64,000 nt of DNA from Sutcliffiella horikoshii (GTDB lineage Bacteria > Bacillota > Bacilli > Bacillales > Bacillaceae_I): positions 341,637 to 405,636 of the forward strand of contig NZ_VTEV01000005.1 of the NCBI RefSeq assembly GCF_008180725.1, written 5' to 3'. Shown here piece after piece: positions 38,273 to 46,458 of the stretch. Positions within the stretch are counted from its first letter, which is position 1. Each line of letters opens with the position of its first letter. The translations under genes were made by a program, and so were the position numbers. The notes beneath the pieces are model-generated. The model was not told the DNA's origin, did not search any database, and was given only the letters and a program-made list of their open reading frames with translations.

Positions 38273-38297
38273 GCACTGCTCTTGCAGTGCTTTTTTT
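38273..38297 (+). terminator. Terminator of the NERD-HRDC gene
   Basis: Stem GCACTGC / GCAGTGC with a 4-base loop followed by TTTTTTT, directly after the stop codon. Confidence 0.92.
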
Positions 38298-38303
38298 ATA
38301 TAA

Positions 38304-38332
38304 GAAAAACCCAGCTCGTAACGAACTGGGTT
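38304..38332 (-). terminator. Terminator of the GNAT gene at 38331
   Basis: Minus-strand stem AACCCAGTTCG / CGAGCTGGGTT followed by TTTC; it overlaps the stop codon. Confidence 0.8.
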
Positions 38333-38798
38333 ATACACATTCATACACCATTCTCAAAAATTCATATGTACTCCCATTAGTATCCTGCACAAAGGTATCC
38401 ATATCCTTAAACCCTACTTTTCTGTATACTTTTATCGCTCTTTGATTAAAAGTTGCCACTGATAACGTAATTTTATCTACTGTAAATCTTGATTGGACAA
38501 ATTCCATACCGGCATATAGAAATTCTGTCCCTCTGCCATTACCAGTTAAATCTGGTCTCATCCCTAACCCTATATCATATATATTATCAGCTGCTTGGCT
38601 CACACTGAAGAAACCTATCAACTCACCTTCTATCATTACCGCAAACATAGAGTTACCTCTTGCTTTACAATCCAGAAATTCCGCTAAGTCTTCTTCATCC
38701 GCTTCCATATCATAAAAAGAATATTCGCCATCATAGTGCCAGTTATGTGCAATTTCTTCCGCTTGTTCCTGAGTCATTATTTCAAACTTATAATTCAT
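38331..38798 (-). CDS. GNAT N-acetyltransferase
   Basis: 155-residue acetyltransferase. The acetyl-CoA-binding segment is RPDLTGNGRGTEFL near residue 82, followed by a LSVATFNQRAIKVYRKVGF segment typical of RimI-like GNATs. The N-terminus YKFEIMTQEQAEEIAHNWHY is seen in several Bacillus GNATs of unknown substrate. AGAGGGG precedes the ATG. Convergent with the NERD-HRDC gene, with back-to-back terminators between. Confidence 0.86.
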   Translation of the reverse strand: MNYKFEIMTQEQAEEIAHNWHYDGEYSFYDMEADEEDLAEFLDCKARGNSMFAVMIEGELIGFFSVSQAADNIYDIGLGMRPDLTGNGRGTEFLYAGMEFVQSRFTVDKITLSVATFNQRAIKVYRKVGFKDMDTFVQDTNGSTYEFLRMVYECV

Positions 38799-38860
38799 AA
38801 ATATCCCCTCTATAAAACAATAATCTTTCCAATCTTTCTCGTATGACCTTATTCTATATA

Positions 38861-38894
38861 AAAATCAGCGATCCCACATATAGAAGAATCGCTG
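38861..38894 (-). terminator. Terminator downstream of the metallo-hydrolase gene
   Basis: Minus-strand stem CAGCGAT / ATCGCTG with a 15-base loop, followed by TTTTT. Confidence 0.75.
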
Positions 38895-38910
38895 TCAAAA
38901 GTTATTACCA

Positions 38911-39764
38911 TTACCTCTGTTGTGATCTAATTATCTGGTCATTAACAAAGGCTTTCAGAAAAAACTCCTCATTTGAATTAGGCGTTCTATTATTCTCCTT
39001 CTCAAAACATTCAATGGCTCTATCTAAAGAGGTTGAATCTGTAGCTTTGCTGGTAGAAATAAGTTCCTTCCAGTACAGATTCATTTCTTCTACGTCACAA
39101 AGCGATTCATGTCCAAGTATGAAGGCAGTGGTATCATACTTTTGAATCTCTTCGATCATAGGCAATAGATGCGATTGTTTATAATGGAATAAAGAATTTG
39201 TGGTTGTTCCGTATGCACTATCACCTAAAAAAGGACTTTATCGTCCGGAACATAAACAATGGTTGAATCGTCACTGTGTGTCCCCTTTATGGTTTCCAGC
39301 ACACATAGCTTGTTCCCTAGGTCAATAGTTAAGGATTTTTCAAAAATGATATCGGCAGCGTTTAACTTAAACGATTCTCTTAAAGGTATTTCATTTTTTA
39401 TGATTTCCATACATTTAGAAGACATCCTATTAGACTCTACATAGTTGTGAAGGGAGTCATCATCAAAAGAATAGTTTTGCCACTCTTCTAGTATTTGATT
39501 TTTCAGGCTGTTAACAATGATGGTAGCCCCAAATTCGTTCAACCCTAAGATATGGTCCCAATGTCCATGGGTCACAACCAAATATTTTACCGGAGGCACA
39601 TTTAAAGCCTTAATTTCCTTCAAATAGTCTTGTGCATGCTGTACTGAATTTCCAGAGTCTATAACAAGACTGAATTTATCTCCACAAACCAACCCTAAAG
39701 TTGGTCTTTCTTTACTATCGACATTTGATAAATAATAAACAGCCGGCGTAACTTTATTAAGCAT
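38911..39764 (-). pseudogene. MBL-fold metallo-hydrolase gene with a frameshift in a T-run
   Basis: A metallo-beta-lactamase-fold hydrolase. The N-terminal part (from ATG 39764, AGGAAGAGGAG upstream) contains the metal site THGHWDH and GTHSDDS. At about 39233 the frame hits a stop in CTTTTTTAG; adding one T restores FLGDSAYGTTTNSLFHY and the remaining C-terminus to 38911. The full product would be about 284 residues. The metal ligands are intact up to the break, but the C-terminal ligands and fold are lost. It may be a true pseudogene or a homopolymer sequencing error. Confidence 0.82.
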
Positions 39765-39898
39765 GTTAGTTCTCCTCTTCCTTTTATTTTTACTAATTGA
39801 GAGATGAGAAAATCTACACGCTCCGTGAACTCTAATAGATTTTCTCGGATTATTTTTTCACCATTGGACTAGCCTCCTTCTTTTGAAAAATTCAGATA

Positions 39899-40315
39899 TC
39901 ATTCTTTACTTGTCTTCCTAAATCCGTAAAACGTTCTATAACCTTTTTGTTCATAATAAGTCCGAGAATCACTGTTTGCTAGCATTTCTATCCTTGTCGT
40001 TGGGTATAAGCGATGAACATAATTCAGCAATATCTCTCCTATCCCTAACCCGCGATAATTACGATCTATTAATAATTCACAGATGTACAAGGTGATAGAT
40101 GTATCTGTAAGCCCTCTAATATATCCAACAAGCTGCCCGTTTATTTCTGCAACATAAGCAATGTTCGAATTCTCCCAGGCTTCCTTTGTAATCTCCTTAT
40201 TTTCGACAAGATTATTCCACTTTTCCTCTGCATTTAATCTATCAATATGTATAAAATCTTCCTGCCTATACTCTCTAACCTCAAGCAGGTTTTCTTTTCT
40301 CAGTTGCATACGCAT
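39899..40315 (-). CDS. GNAT N-acetyltransferase
   Basis: 138-residue acetyltransferase. The acetyl-CoA loop is DRNYRGLGIGEILLNY near residue 92, preceded by AYVAEINGQLVGYIRG and followed by the SDSRTYYEQKGYRTF tail. Substrate unknown. GAGGTGG lies six bases before the ATG. It sits 28 bases downstream of the phosphotransferase-like gene on the same strand and may share its message. Confidence 0.86.
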   Translation of the reverse strand: MRMQLRKENLLEVREYRQEDFIHIDRLNAEEKWNNLVENKEITKEAWENSNIAYVAEINGQLVGYIRGLTDTSITLYICELLIDRNYRGLGIGEILLNYVHRLYPTTRIEMLANSDSRTYYEQKGYRTFYGFRKTSKE

Positions 40316-40342
40316 GGAAGGCCACCTCTAAATTTTACTAAA

Positions 40343-41113
40343 CTAGAAAAACTCATATAACCCCTCATCAAAGAATTTAAACTCCTCATTTGTTACTCGA
40401 TATCGAGTATACCCCTCATAAAAAACAGTTAGGTACTCAGGGTTATTAAAAAATTTCCTTATTGCCAGGGATTCATCATATCTTGGATCGCCCACTGTCA
40501 TTCCAGCAACATCAATAAACAATCGTACTTCTCCATCTATGACAAGTACATTATCTATTGTGCAATCACCATGTATCATGGTTTGTTTTACTGGTGCAGG
40601 CTTTTTAGCCCTAAGATGGTTTAATAATGACAACTCCGCCCCTGTTTGTCCATTTTCCACATAGTTCTGAGCCACTGAAAGCTGACCTTCTAACCAATCC
40701 CCATCACATTTTAGACACTCAAGCTGCTCTTGTTCATGAAATTGTTGTAGAAATCTACCAAAACTTCTAATTAAGGATTTCTTTTCTGTGAGTGAAGTTG
40801 CCTTATTCAGGGCTGCAGTTAATGACATCCCCTCTTCAAACGACATGATCAAATGGTCACTATCTTTTTCCTCAATCAGACCAAAGTAATCAGGTACAGG
40901 GATGACTGGATTCTTATTAAGCTTTTGTAGCACACGAGCCTCCTCCCGCAACCACTCTCTATATTTCTCTTTATAGCTACTTTTAAGCAAAAATGAACCG
41001 TCTTCTGTGGAAATCCTACTCACTTCAGAAGTCCAGCCTTGCTCATCAAGTACTTTCACTTTATGAATGGAACCTGTTATGTTCTCTATCTTTCTCTGTA
41101 AACTCTCATTCAT
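40343..41113 (-). CDS. Aminoglycoside phosphotransferase (APH)-family protein
   Basis: 256-residue kinase-like protein. The catalytic loop is MIHGDCTIDNVLVIDG near residue 180 (Asp and Asn present) and the metal-binding Asp is in FIDVAGMTVGDPRYD near 200. The N-lobe Lys is probably in SFLLKSSYKEKY. APH-fold kinases phosphorylate antibiotics, sugars, choline or other small molecules; nothing here identifies an antibiotic. AGGGGGG precedes the ATG. Confidence 0.84.
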   Translation of the reverse strand: MNESLQRKIENITGSIHKVKVLDEQGWTSEVSRISTEDGSFLLKSSYKEKYREWLREEARVLQKLNKNPVIPVPDYFGLIEEKDSDHLIMSFEEGMSLTAALNKATSLTEKKSLIRSFGRFLQQFHEQEQLECLKCDGDWLEGQLSVAQNYVENGQTGAELSLLNHLRAKKPAPVKQTMIHGDCTIDNVLVIDGEVRLFIDVAGMTVGDPRYDESLAIRKFFNNPEYLTVFYEGYTRYRVTNEEFKFFDEGLYEFF

Positions 41114-41164
41114 GTAAATCTATCCCCCCTCTTTTTGTCACTGTGGTATCTTTCCTCTATTAAT

Positions 41165-41821
41165 TTAAAGTGTCGCGTCCAATTTCTGAATGACTGATTC
41201 GGAAATTACATAGACATTCCCGTAAATGTCGATTCGATTTCCCTTTACACGAATTGCACAATCTTTGTTTGACGCATATATGTCCATTTCTTCGGATAAC
41301 GGAGACAACTCGCTTAGAACTAAATCTGTGTTATTTTCTAAGTCATAATGAGATAGGACGGAAAAGCTGTCCAGGCCGACTCCAGTGTAAATAGAACTTG
41401 TTTCCGCTTCAAATCCAAGCTTTTTCGAGCATAGCCACTTCGCGGACATATTGATTGCACCAGCGCTAGCTCCCATCACAACTGCATTGCTTTGTTTAAT
41501 TGACTCTGATAATTCATATTCCATCAGAAAATCATTTTGTTTTACAGGATTCCCACCCAATAAGAAAATGACAGAAGCCTTCTCAAGTAATGTTTGAGCA
41601 TCCTCCTTCTGGACCTGATAATTAATTAAATGATACTCATCAAATGTAATGCCGGCCACATCAAGCCACGAACGTTCAACAGCGCCCACTTCTTCATACA
41701 TATCTGGATTCGAACTAATCATGGCAATCGATTTCCTATCCGTAATATCCTCCTGTAGCACCCTCGTCAAATCCTCAGGAATGTAATTGCTGAACCAACC
41801 TAAATAATAGTGTGTTTTCAT
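41165..41821 (-). CDS. Peptidase S51 / dipeptidase E-like protein
   Basis: 218 residues of the class I glutamine-amidotransferase-like fold used by S51 peptidases. The nucleophile is the Ser in VVMGASAGAINMSA near residue 118, preceded by SVIFLLGGNPVKQNDFL. The C-terminal CAIRVKGNRIDIYGNVYVI segment is typical of cytoplasmic S51 proteins in Bacillus. Cytoplasmic; the physiological peptide is unknown. GGGGGAC precedes the ATG. Confidence 0.84.
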   Translation of the reverse strand: MKTHYYLGWFSNYIPEDLTRVLQEDITDRKSIAMISSNPDMYEEVGAVERSWLDVAGITFDEYHLINYQVQKEDAQTLLEKASVIFLLGGNPVKQNDFLMEYELSESIKQSNAVVMGASAGAINMSAKWLCSKKLGFEAETSSIYTGVGLDSFSVLSHYDLENNTDLVLSELSPLSEEMDIYASNKDCAIRVKGNRIDIYGNVYVISESVIQKLDATL

Positions 41822-41857
41822 AAGTCCCCCGAGTGACCCAGACTATATCTAGACCAT

Positions 41858-42320
41858 TTACACGCTTTTCTTAAAGACATGAATCTCTTCGTATTTATCA
41901 TCAGAAACGGTTTCAATAAAAGCCCAACCTCTTTTTTTTATAATACTCAGATGTATCTTCTGTCCTTAAATAAAGTTCACTAAAACCTAATTCCCTCACT
42001 ACATCTAACGTTTTATTTATTAATTGTTGTCCGACTCCTTTACCACGAGACGCAGGGTTTGTATATAAAGATGCCAGCCAAGGTTTATACATACTTCTTA
42101 TCTTCAAATCATTCTCTAAAATCGATACAGTCCCTAGACATTCATCGTTCTCTATAGCCACAAGTGTTATGGGAAAGATAGTTGTATGCGTATTGGAAAA
42201 GTGTTTTACAACATCATCAAACTGCATCACACTATCCGTTTTTACGACAAACTCCTCATAAATCATCTCAGCAACTACTTTTGTCTTATCCGGATGGTTT
42301 GCTAAAAAATCAATTTTCAT
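41858..42320 (-). pseudogene. GNAT N-acetyltransferase gene with a frameshift in an A-run
   Basis: From the ATG at 42320 (GGGAG upstream) the frame encodes a GNAT with ASRGKGVGQQLINKTLDVVR (acetyl-CoA loop) and ELYLRTEDTSEYYKK. At about 41933 an eight-A run (on the minus strand) shifts the frame and ends the protein at 41913. Removing one A restores RGWAFIETVSDDKYEEIHVF and a natural stop at 41858. The lost part is only the last ~25 residues, so a truncated product could still fold. Confidence 0.82.
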
Positions 42321-42336
42321 GTTAATCTCCCTATGG

Positions 42337-42374
42337 TCCAAGGGGACAGGCACCGCGACCCACTTTCACGGTGC
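42337..42374. repeat. GGGACAG-type intergenic palindrome (REP-like)
   Basis: Contains TCCAAGGGGACAGGCACCG followed by a CACGGTGC arm. It closely matches 60890-60931. Confidence 0.65.
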
Positions 42375-42457
42375 AATATATGGACCTTAAAATTCATCTA
42401 ATTATTTCTTCCATTAGACCCTTTGGAGAATCTTAATGATGACTTTGATCATAATTT

Positions 42458-42937
42458 TCAACTATTTCCATCTAATGCTTCCCGATAATAATCCCTTAAC
42501 TCTGCTGAATTATCTTTCCATTTAACTGGTTGTCCGTTAACTATCTGGTGAAGTACATCCAGACACCTATGCCATCCTGCCGCTGTATTAACTGCCCATG
42601 AAACATCGTCAAAAGTATGTGTAAAGGTCATTTGGCAACCCTTATCCTCTTCCCGTAATGAAATGTTTATCAGATCATCAACTTCACGAAAACCATAAGA
42701 ATATGGCTTTTCCAACTCTGTGACGGTAGCCGTATATGTCGTTCCTTCTCCGTCATCAAAGGCAATTTCGCCACCAAGTCTGAGGTCCATCTCCCCTGTT
42801 GCAAAAGGGTACCATTGGGAGAAGGAACTAGGATTTGTAATGACACGGAAAACTTCTTCTGGATTACGAGGGAAAAATCGTTCGAATTTTAAAGCAAAAC
42901 GCCCGTTTAGATCATGTAGCGTACCATACCCATTCAT
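42458..42937 (-). CDS. SRPBCC / AHSA1-like domain protein
   Basis: 159 residues, a START-like helix-grip fold that binds a hydrophobic ligand. The N-terminal FERFFPRNPEEVFRVIT and the SSFSQWYPF segment, then GGEIAFDDG and a C-terminal AAGWHRCLDVLHQIVNG helix, are typical of AHSA1-type SRPBCC proteins. No catalytic residues are expected; ligand unknown. AAGGAGG precedes the ATG. Cytoplasmic. Confidence 0.85.
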   Translation of the reverse strand: MNGYGTLHDLNGRFALKFERFFPRNPEEVFRVITNPSSFSQWYPFATGEMDLRLGGEIAFDDGEGTTYTATVTELEKPYSYGFREVDDLINISLREEDKGCQMTFTHTFDDVSWAVNTAAGWHRCLDVLHQIVNGQPVKWKDNSAELRDYYREALDGNS

Positions 42938-42972
42938 TATTTTATCCTCCTTAAAAACTTCTATTGAATAAA

Positions 42973-43278
42973 CTACTTATTCATAAATCTCTCAATAGTT
43001 AATCCATAAACATAAATCTCATAAGAAGAAGCTCTACCCTCTTTATTGCTTTGAATTAGCAAACTATCGCTATTGGTTTCTACAATATAACTATTTCCAC
43101 CAATATGCTTTATATCTTTTACTTTATATTCTTCATCTCCAATTTCTTCTACAATACCACGTATTATTTCAATCTCTTTTTCTGCCTGAAAGCTATAATA
43201 CAATTCTTTTGGATTAATAAAAATGGCAGCTAAAAGTACTAACAAAACGATTCCAATTTGCACATTATATTTCTTCAT
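42973..43278 (-). CDS. Small membrane-anchored protein, unknown function
   Basis: 101 residues, family not recognised. One N-terminal membrane segment (IGIVLLVLLAAIFINP, residues 8-23) is followed by an outside domain of about 75 residues with short strands (KDIKHIGGNSYIVETNSDSL). It may be an uncleaved signal anchor. CGGGGAG precedes the ATG. It lies between an SRPBCC gene and another single-pass protein of similar design. Confidence 0.65.
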   Translation of the reverse strand: MKKYNVQIGIVLLVLLAAIFINPKELYYSFQAEKEIEIIRGIVEEIGDEEYKVKDIKHIGGNSYIVETNSDSLLIQSNKEGRASSYEIYVYGLTIERFMNK

Positions 43279-43312
43279 TATCTTCTCCCCGGATTATCAA
43301 TATAGAGCAACA

Positions 43313-43609
43313 TCATATATCTTTCATAAACTCAGCAAAATAAAAAATCCCTATTTTCTTCACTTGATACGTGTCTAAATAACCTTGGGTTGCTTTTTCC
43401 ATAGGGGGCTCTGTAAATACATATCCCTTACTATCCTTTTCATGAAGGTTTACATATTCATATTCTACAATTTCAGACGTAAAAGCAGCTTTCGGATACC
43501 CCATAAAAAATACTTTTGTCCGTAATGCAGTAGTTGGATTTGAGTGCAGCATTACAAAAAATATGACTATTATTGCACCAGTTAAAACGATTAACATCCC
43601 CTTTTTCAT
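43313..43609 (-). CDS. Small membrane-anchored protein, unknown function
   Basis: 98 residues, unrecognised. An N-terminal membrane helix (MLIVLTGAIIVIFFVML) is followed by an outside domain that includes YVNLHEKDSKGYVFTEPP and a late KKIGIFYFAEF segment. AAGGAGGG precedes the ATG. It starts the gene pair with the 101-residue membrane-anchored protein, 34 bases apart. Confidence 0.62.
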   Translation of the reverse strand: MKKGMLIVLTGAIIVIFFVMLHSNPTTALRTKVFFMGYPKAAFTSEIVEYEYVNLHEKDSKGYVFTEPPMEKATQGYLDTYQVKKIGIFYFAEFMKDI

Positions 43610-43620
43610 CTAATCCCTCC

Positions 43621-43749
43621 TTACTCCACTCTATCCTTTATCTCTCTCAACAACTCAATTATTTCTTCATTATGTTTGTTGGCTCGCCTTAACTGCACTT
43701 CTATGGATAAAAGGGTAATGAGAACAATAATAATCACTATAATGATCAA
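43621..43749 (-). CDS. Very small membrane protein with charged tail
   Basis: About 42 residues, found by hand. A hydrophobic N-terminus (IIIVIIIVLITLLS) is followed by a helical charged tail (EEIIELLREIKDRVE). GAGGTGG lies five bases before the TTG at 43749; a GTG at 43758 is an alternative start. It is 11 bases upstream of the 98-residue membrane protein gene and probably co-transcribed with it. Confidence 0.5.
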   Translation of the reverse strand: MIIIVIIIVLITLLSIEVQLRRANKHNEEIIELLREIKDRVE

Positions 43750-43787
43750 TTCTTCCACCTCAATTTCCCATTTTCACTATAAAACTT

Positions 43788-44318
43788 TTAATTTACAACC
43801 TGCTCCTCTTCCACCCCATTTATAGACTTTGCAATCCCCTCACATTTTGTTATAGCCCAAACGTAATGGTCAGAAGTGTTCGCTGCGAAATAGCTATATA
43901 GATTACTTGTTTTCGTCCACTTATAGTATTTCTTTGTCATGATCTCTTCATTAGTATGTGCTCTAATCAGTTTCATCACTCGCTCATGACTTAACTTTAA
44001 TTTCTTTATCGCTTGATTTAATGTTACATCTTGGTAGCTTTCCCAAGTTCGCATATTGAGTAGCCCAATATTACGCCACTTGTAACCTGGTGCTGGCATA
44101 AACGGGATATCCCCATCCATTCCTTCTCGATACCATCTCTCCAGCATGGCATGCCATTCATACAGGTGCATGACGACATCACGAAAATTCTTGTCTCTTT
44201 CTGGAGTTTCATTGGAAAGGCCTCTTTTTCTAGGAGGTACAGATTCAATAATTTCAAGTAATCTATTAAAGTACTTGTCACTATTCATCAGTAGAATTTC
44301 TTTTTCACTTGTAGTCAT
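43788..44318 (-). CDS. ClbS/DfsB-family four-helix-bundle protein
   Basis: 176 residues. The segment PERDKNFRDVVMHLYEWHAM and the WRNIGLLNMRTWE piece, then an NLYSYFAANTSDHYVWAI tail, fit the ClbS/DfsB family, a DinB-like bundle whose best-known member protects from colibactin. The role in Bacillus is unknown. GGGGAGG precedes the ATG, which overlaps the end of the DUF2500 gene by 14 bases. Confidence 0.83.
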   Translation of the reverse strand: MTTSEKEILLMNSDKYFNRLLEIIESVPPRKRGLSNETPERDKNFRDVVMHLYEWHAMLERWYREGMDGDIPFMPAPGYKWRNIGLLNMRTWESYQDVTLNQAIKKLKLSHERVMKLIRAHTNEEIMTKKYYKWTKTSNLYSYFAANTSDHYVWAITKCEGIAKSINGVEEEQVVN

Positions 44319-44754
44319 CTTGGTAATCCTCCCCTTTTGGTATACTCACTTTGTTCCGCTCAAACCCTAAATACCGTGTCCCTTGAAAGCTCAATACCCC
44401 ATTGTCATCTTCGGAGAGTAAACCATACTCCTTACCAGCGACATGAAACTCCGAACGGTCACCACTTTCAAACTCGAACGTCACAAAGTATTTTGTATGC
44501 GTGCTGGAAGAATGGTGATGATGGGTGTCGTTGTGATGATGCATATTAGACCTTTTCGTAACATCTATCCGTTTTGATGTAACAACAGCTGGCACACTTA
44601 ACCTCGGAGACTGCTCATTTTTCTGCCACTGACCAATCCCTTTGAATACTGAAATCAAGATACTGCCGATAACTATCACAAAAATAATGCCAATAAAAAT
44701 AGGTACAATCTGAAACATAGGATCACCACCACCCATAGCATATGGATCTACCAT
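44305..44754 (-). CDS. DUF2500 membrane protein
   Basis: 149 residues. An N-terminal membrane helix (IVPIFIGIIFVIVIGSILIS) is followed by a globular part with a His-rich loop (HHHNDTHHHHSSS), then YFVTFEFESGDRSEFHV and GDNGVLSFQGTRYLGF-like strands typical of DUF2500. The His-rich loop could bind metal. The frame is longer upstream, but AAAGGAGG nine bases before ATG 44754 sets the start. Function unknown. Confidence 0.82.
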   Translation of the reverse strand: MVDPYAMGGGDPMFQIVPIFIGIIFVIVIGSILISVFKGIGQWQKNEQSPRLSVPAVVTSKRIDVTKRSNMHHHNDTHHHHSSSTHTKYFVTFEFESGDRSEFHVAGKEYGLLSEDDNGVLSFQGTRYLGFERNKVSIPKGEDYQDDYK

Positions 44755-44777
44755 GTAAACACTCCTCCTTTGATCAA

Positions 44778-44905
44778 CAGGGACAGACTCCCGACCCATT
44801 TCATTTGCAGCTTCCTTGTTCCTACTTCTTGAAAAAACCTATTAAAGTAGTGATAACCCCAATTACAAAAATAACTTGCACTATGTTTGAAACGGACTCT
44901 GTCCC
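44778..44905. repeat. Inverted pair of GGGACAG-type repeats (REPIN-like)
   Basis: GGGACAGACTCC at the left end and GGACTCTGTCCC at the right end are near-perfect inverted copies about 100 bases apart. The right arm lies inside the broken small membrane-protein gene. Confidence 0.5.
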
Positions 44906-44984
44906 ACCTTTAGGTGTTCTGAACGAATATACTTATAATTAACATTGCGATGCCCAACAACATTATTCTGATAGGATCTTTCAT
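44822..44984 (-). pseudogene. Frameshifted small two-helix membrane protein gene
   Basis: From ATG 44984 (GAGGT upstream) the frame reads MKDPIRIMLLGIAMLIISIF and stops at 44910 after 24 residues. Removing one base before that point continues into RTPKGGTESVSNIVQVIF and VIGVITTLIGFFKK, ending at 44822. Together this is a plausible 53-residue double-pass membrane protein. One inserted base, close to a GGGACAG-type repeat arm, explains the break. Moderate confidence because both pieces are short. Confidence 0.45.
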
Positions 44985-45014
44985 ATATAAATTACCTCGT
45001 AACCTGCGCATTTA

Positions 45015-45305
45015 TTATACTGCCCACCCATTAATGGAATGCTGTTGATAAAAGTAGAGGGCTACTACTCCCAGAATAACCATAAGCCCTGACCTAAAAA
45101 TGATCTTATCTCTTTTCGTCGCACCTATTTTTTCATCAGCAAATTTAACATAAGACACTAAAAAAATGTATCCGAACGTTGTTAGCACGTACCCCAGTGT
45201 ATCTTGAAAAAATAATAAATTTCTTAAGATGGCTATACCTAGGAACAGAAGACCTCCATATCCAGCTAATAAGTATATGTATCTCTTGTTTTTTTCTTCA
45301 CTCAA
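45015..45305 (-). CDS. Small multi-pass membrane protein, unknown function
   Basis: About 96 residues with three membrane segments (YIYLLAGYGGLLFLGIAIL, VLTTFGYIFLVSYV, SGLMVILGVVALYFY) separated by short charged loops (KFADEKIGATKRDK). GAGGGGG lies before the TTG at 45305, chosen over in-frame ATGs closer to the ribosome site. No family is recognised. Single gene between a broken small protein and a broken GNAT. Confidence 0.65.
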   Translation of the reverse strand: MSEEKNKRYIYLLAGYGGLLFLGIAILRNLLFFQDTLGYVLTTFGYIFLVSYVKFADEKIGATKRDKIIFRSGLMVILGVVALYFYQQHSINGWAV

Positions 45306-45338
45306 AAACATCCCCCTCTGCATTAGTGAATTTACCGT

Positions 45339-45790
45339 CTATACTTTTAATAGTAAAATAACTTCACTTTCCTCTAACAACTCGCCTGTGTTTACGAATC
45401 CAAGTGACTCATAGAATCGAAGTGCCGAATAATTATCTGGCTCTGTTGAGAGACCAATATAATGACAGTCATCATTCTTTTTGAACATATCTACGACTTG
45501 TTGCATCGCCTCTTTCCCGTGCCCCCTACTTTGATAAGAGACATCAATCATAAACCTAGGAATCCAATACTTCCTCTCTTTAATCTCGTTTGGATCATAT
45601 TCCGTCATTACAAAACCAATAACTTTCTCATCCAAATGTATTGCGTACGGTGTAAGATTGGGATTTACCTAGACTCTGCAATGGAATAAACATTAGGTGC
45701 AACTCGATGAACTTGATTTTCCGCTAACTTTAGTTCTAGACATTTATACATATTTTTCACCGTTAATTCTTGAATGGATATTTGAGCCAT
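45339..45790 (-). pseudogene. GNAT N-acetyltransferase gene with a one-base deletion
   Basis: The ATG at 45790 follows AAAGGAG and begins MAQISIQELTVKNMYKCLEL. At about 45668 one A is missing (TCTAGGTAAAT instead of TCTAAGGTAAAT) and the frame stops. The remaining frame gives NPNLTPYAIHLDEKVIGFVM, QSRGHGKEAMQQVVDMF (acetyl-CoA loop) and a normal GNAT C-terminus. The full product would be about 150 residues. A downstream restart could make the catalytic part only. Confidence 0.83.
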
Positions 45791-45907
45791 CGTCATTCTC
45801 CTTTAGATAAGATTACTACTGTATTATTTGAATAAATAAACCTGCTAGAATACCTTAACGGGTTTACTTCCGTACAGTTGCTGATGATGCTTTTAATTCT
45901 ACTGATA

Positions 45908-46372
45908 CTAATAGGTAAATAGGATTGGAGAGTTTATCTTCTCTTCTGTAACAATATAAAAAATAGTGTAATTCTCGAAATCTAAGTGAAGAAATTTCAT
46001 ATCATTATTAGATAACCCCACTGGAACCTCTTCGTTTTCATTTACAATCCCCCATACATGGGAATCACCGTGTATTTCTGTTCCAGCAGTCCACCAAATA
46101 CCTTCCTTATCAACAAGTTCTAAATAGATTCTATGATGGTTTCTTAACGTATTATCCAAGAAGTAAAAGAAGTATATGGACTCATCCGCCTCATACATAA
46201 TGATGTCACTATTGTCTTTCAATTGAGTTTTTAATACACTTTCTTCTGAATATTTACTGGTTATAATGTTTTCGATATCTTCCACATAATAGTCATTATC
46301 TTCCGTATTGGACGTACAGCCAAAAATTAGAGAAATACAAAATAACTGAATAATAGTTTTTTTAAAACTGAT
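45908..46372 (-). CDS. Putative lipoprotein with a non-standard (ATC) start
   Basis: 154 residues, unrecognised. The sequence SFKKTIIQLFCISLIFGCTS is a textbook lipoprotein signal with lipobox LIFGC, so the mature protein would be membrane-tethered through Cys. AGGAGGAG lies seven bases upstream, but the codon at the start position is ATC (46372-46370), not ATG. Either ATC is used weakly or the start codon was lost; the first standard start (GTG 46285) would remove the signal. The mature part is strand-rich with aromatic patches (SIYFFYFLDN, GIWWTAG). Confidence 0.6.
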   Translation of the reverse strand: MSFKKTIIQLFCISLIFGCTSNTEDNDYYVEDIENIITSKYSEESVLKTQLKDNSDIIMYEADESIYFFYFLDNTLRNHHRIYLELVDKEGIWWTAGTEIHGDSHVWGIVNENEEVPVGLSNNDMKFLHLDFENYTIFYIVTEEKINSPILFTY

Positions 46373-46458
46373 AATAACTCCTCCTATTAGAGATACTGAC
46401 CTTCTTATTCAGTTAAAGCTCCTGGATTGTTGAATTGCAATTGTATTAGAACCCGTAT

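Noticed and set aside
39225-39240. Programmed frameshift in the metallo-hydrolase T-run
   Set aside because: No stimulatory structure or known frameshifted family; similar one-base breaks occur in several neighbouring genes.
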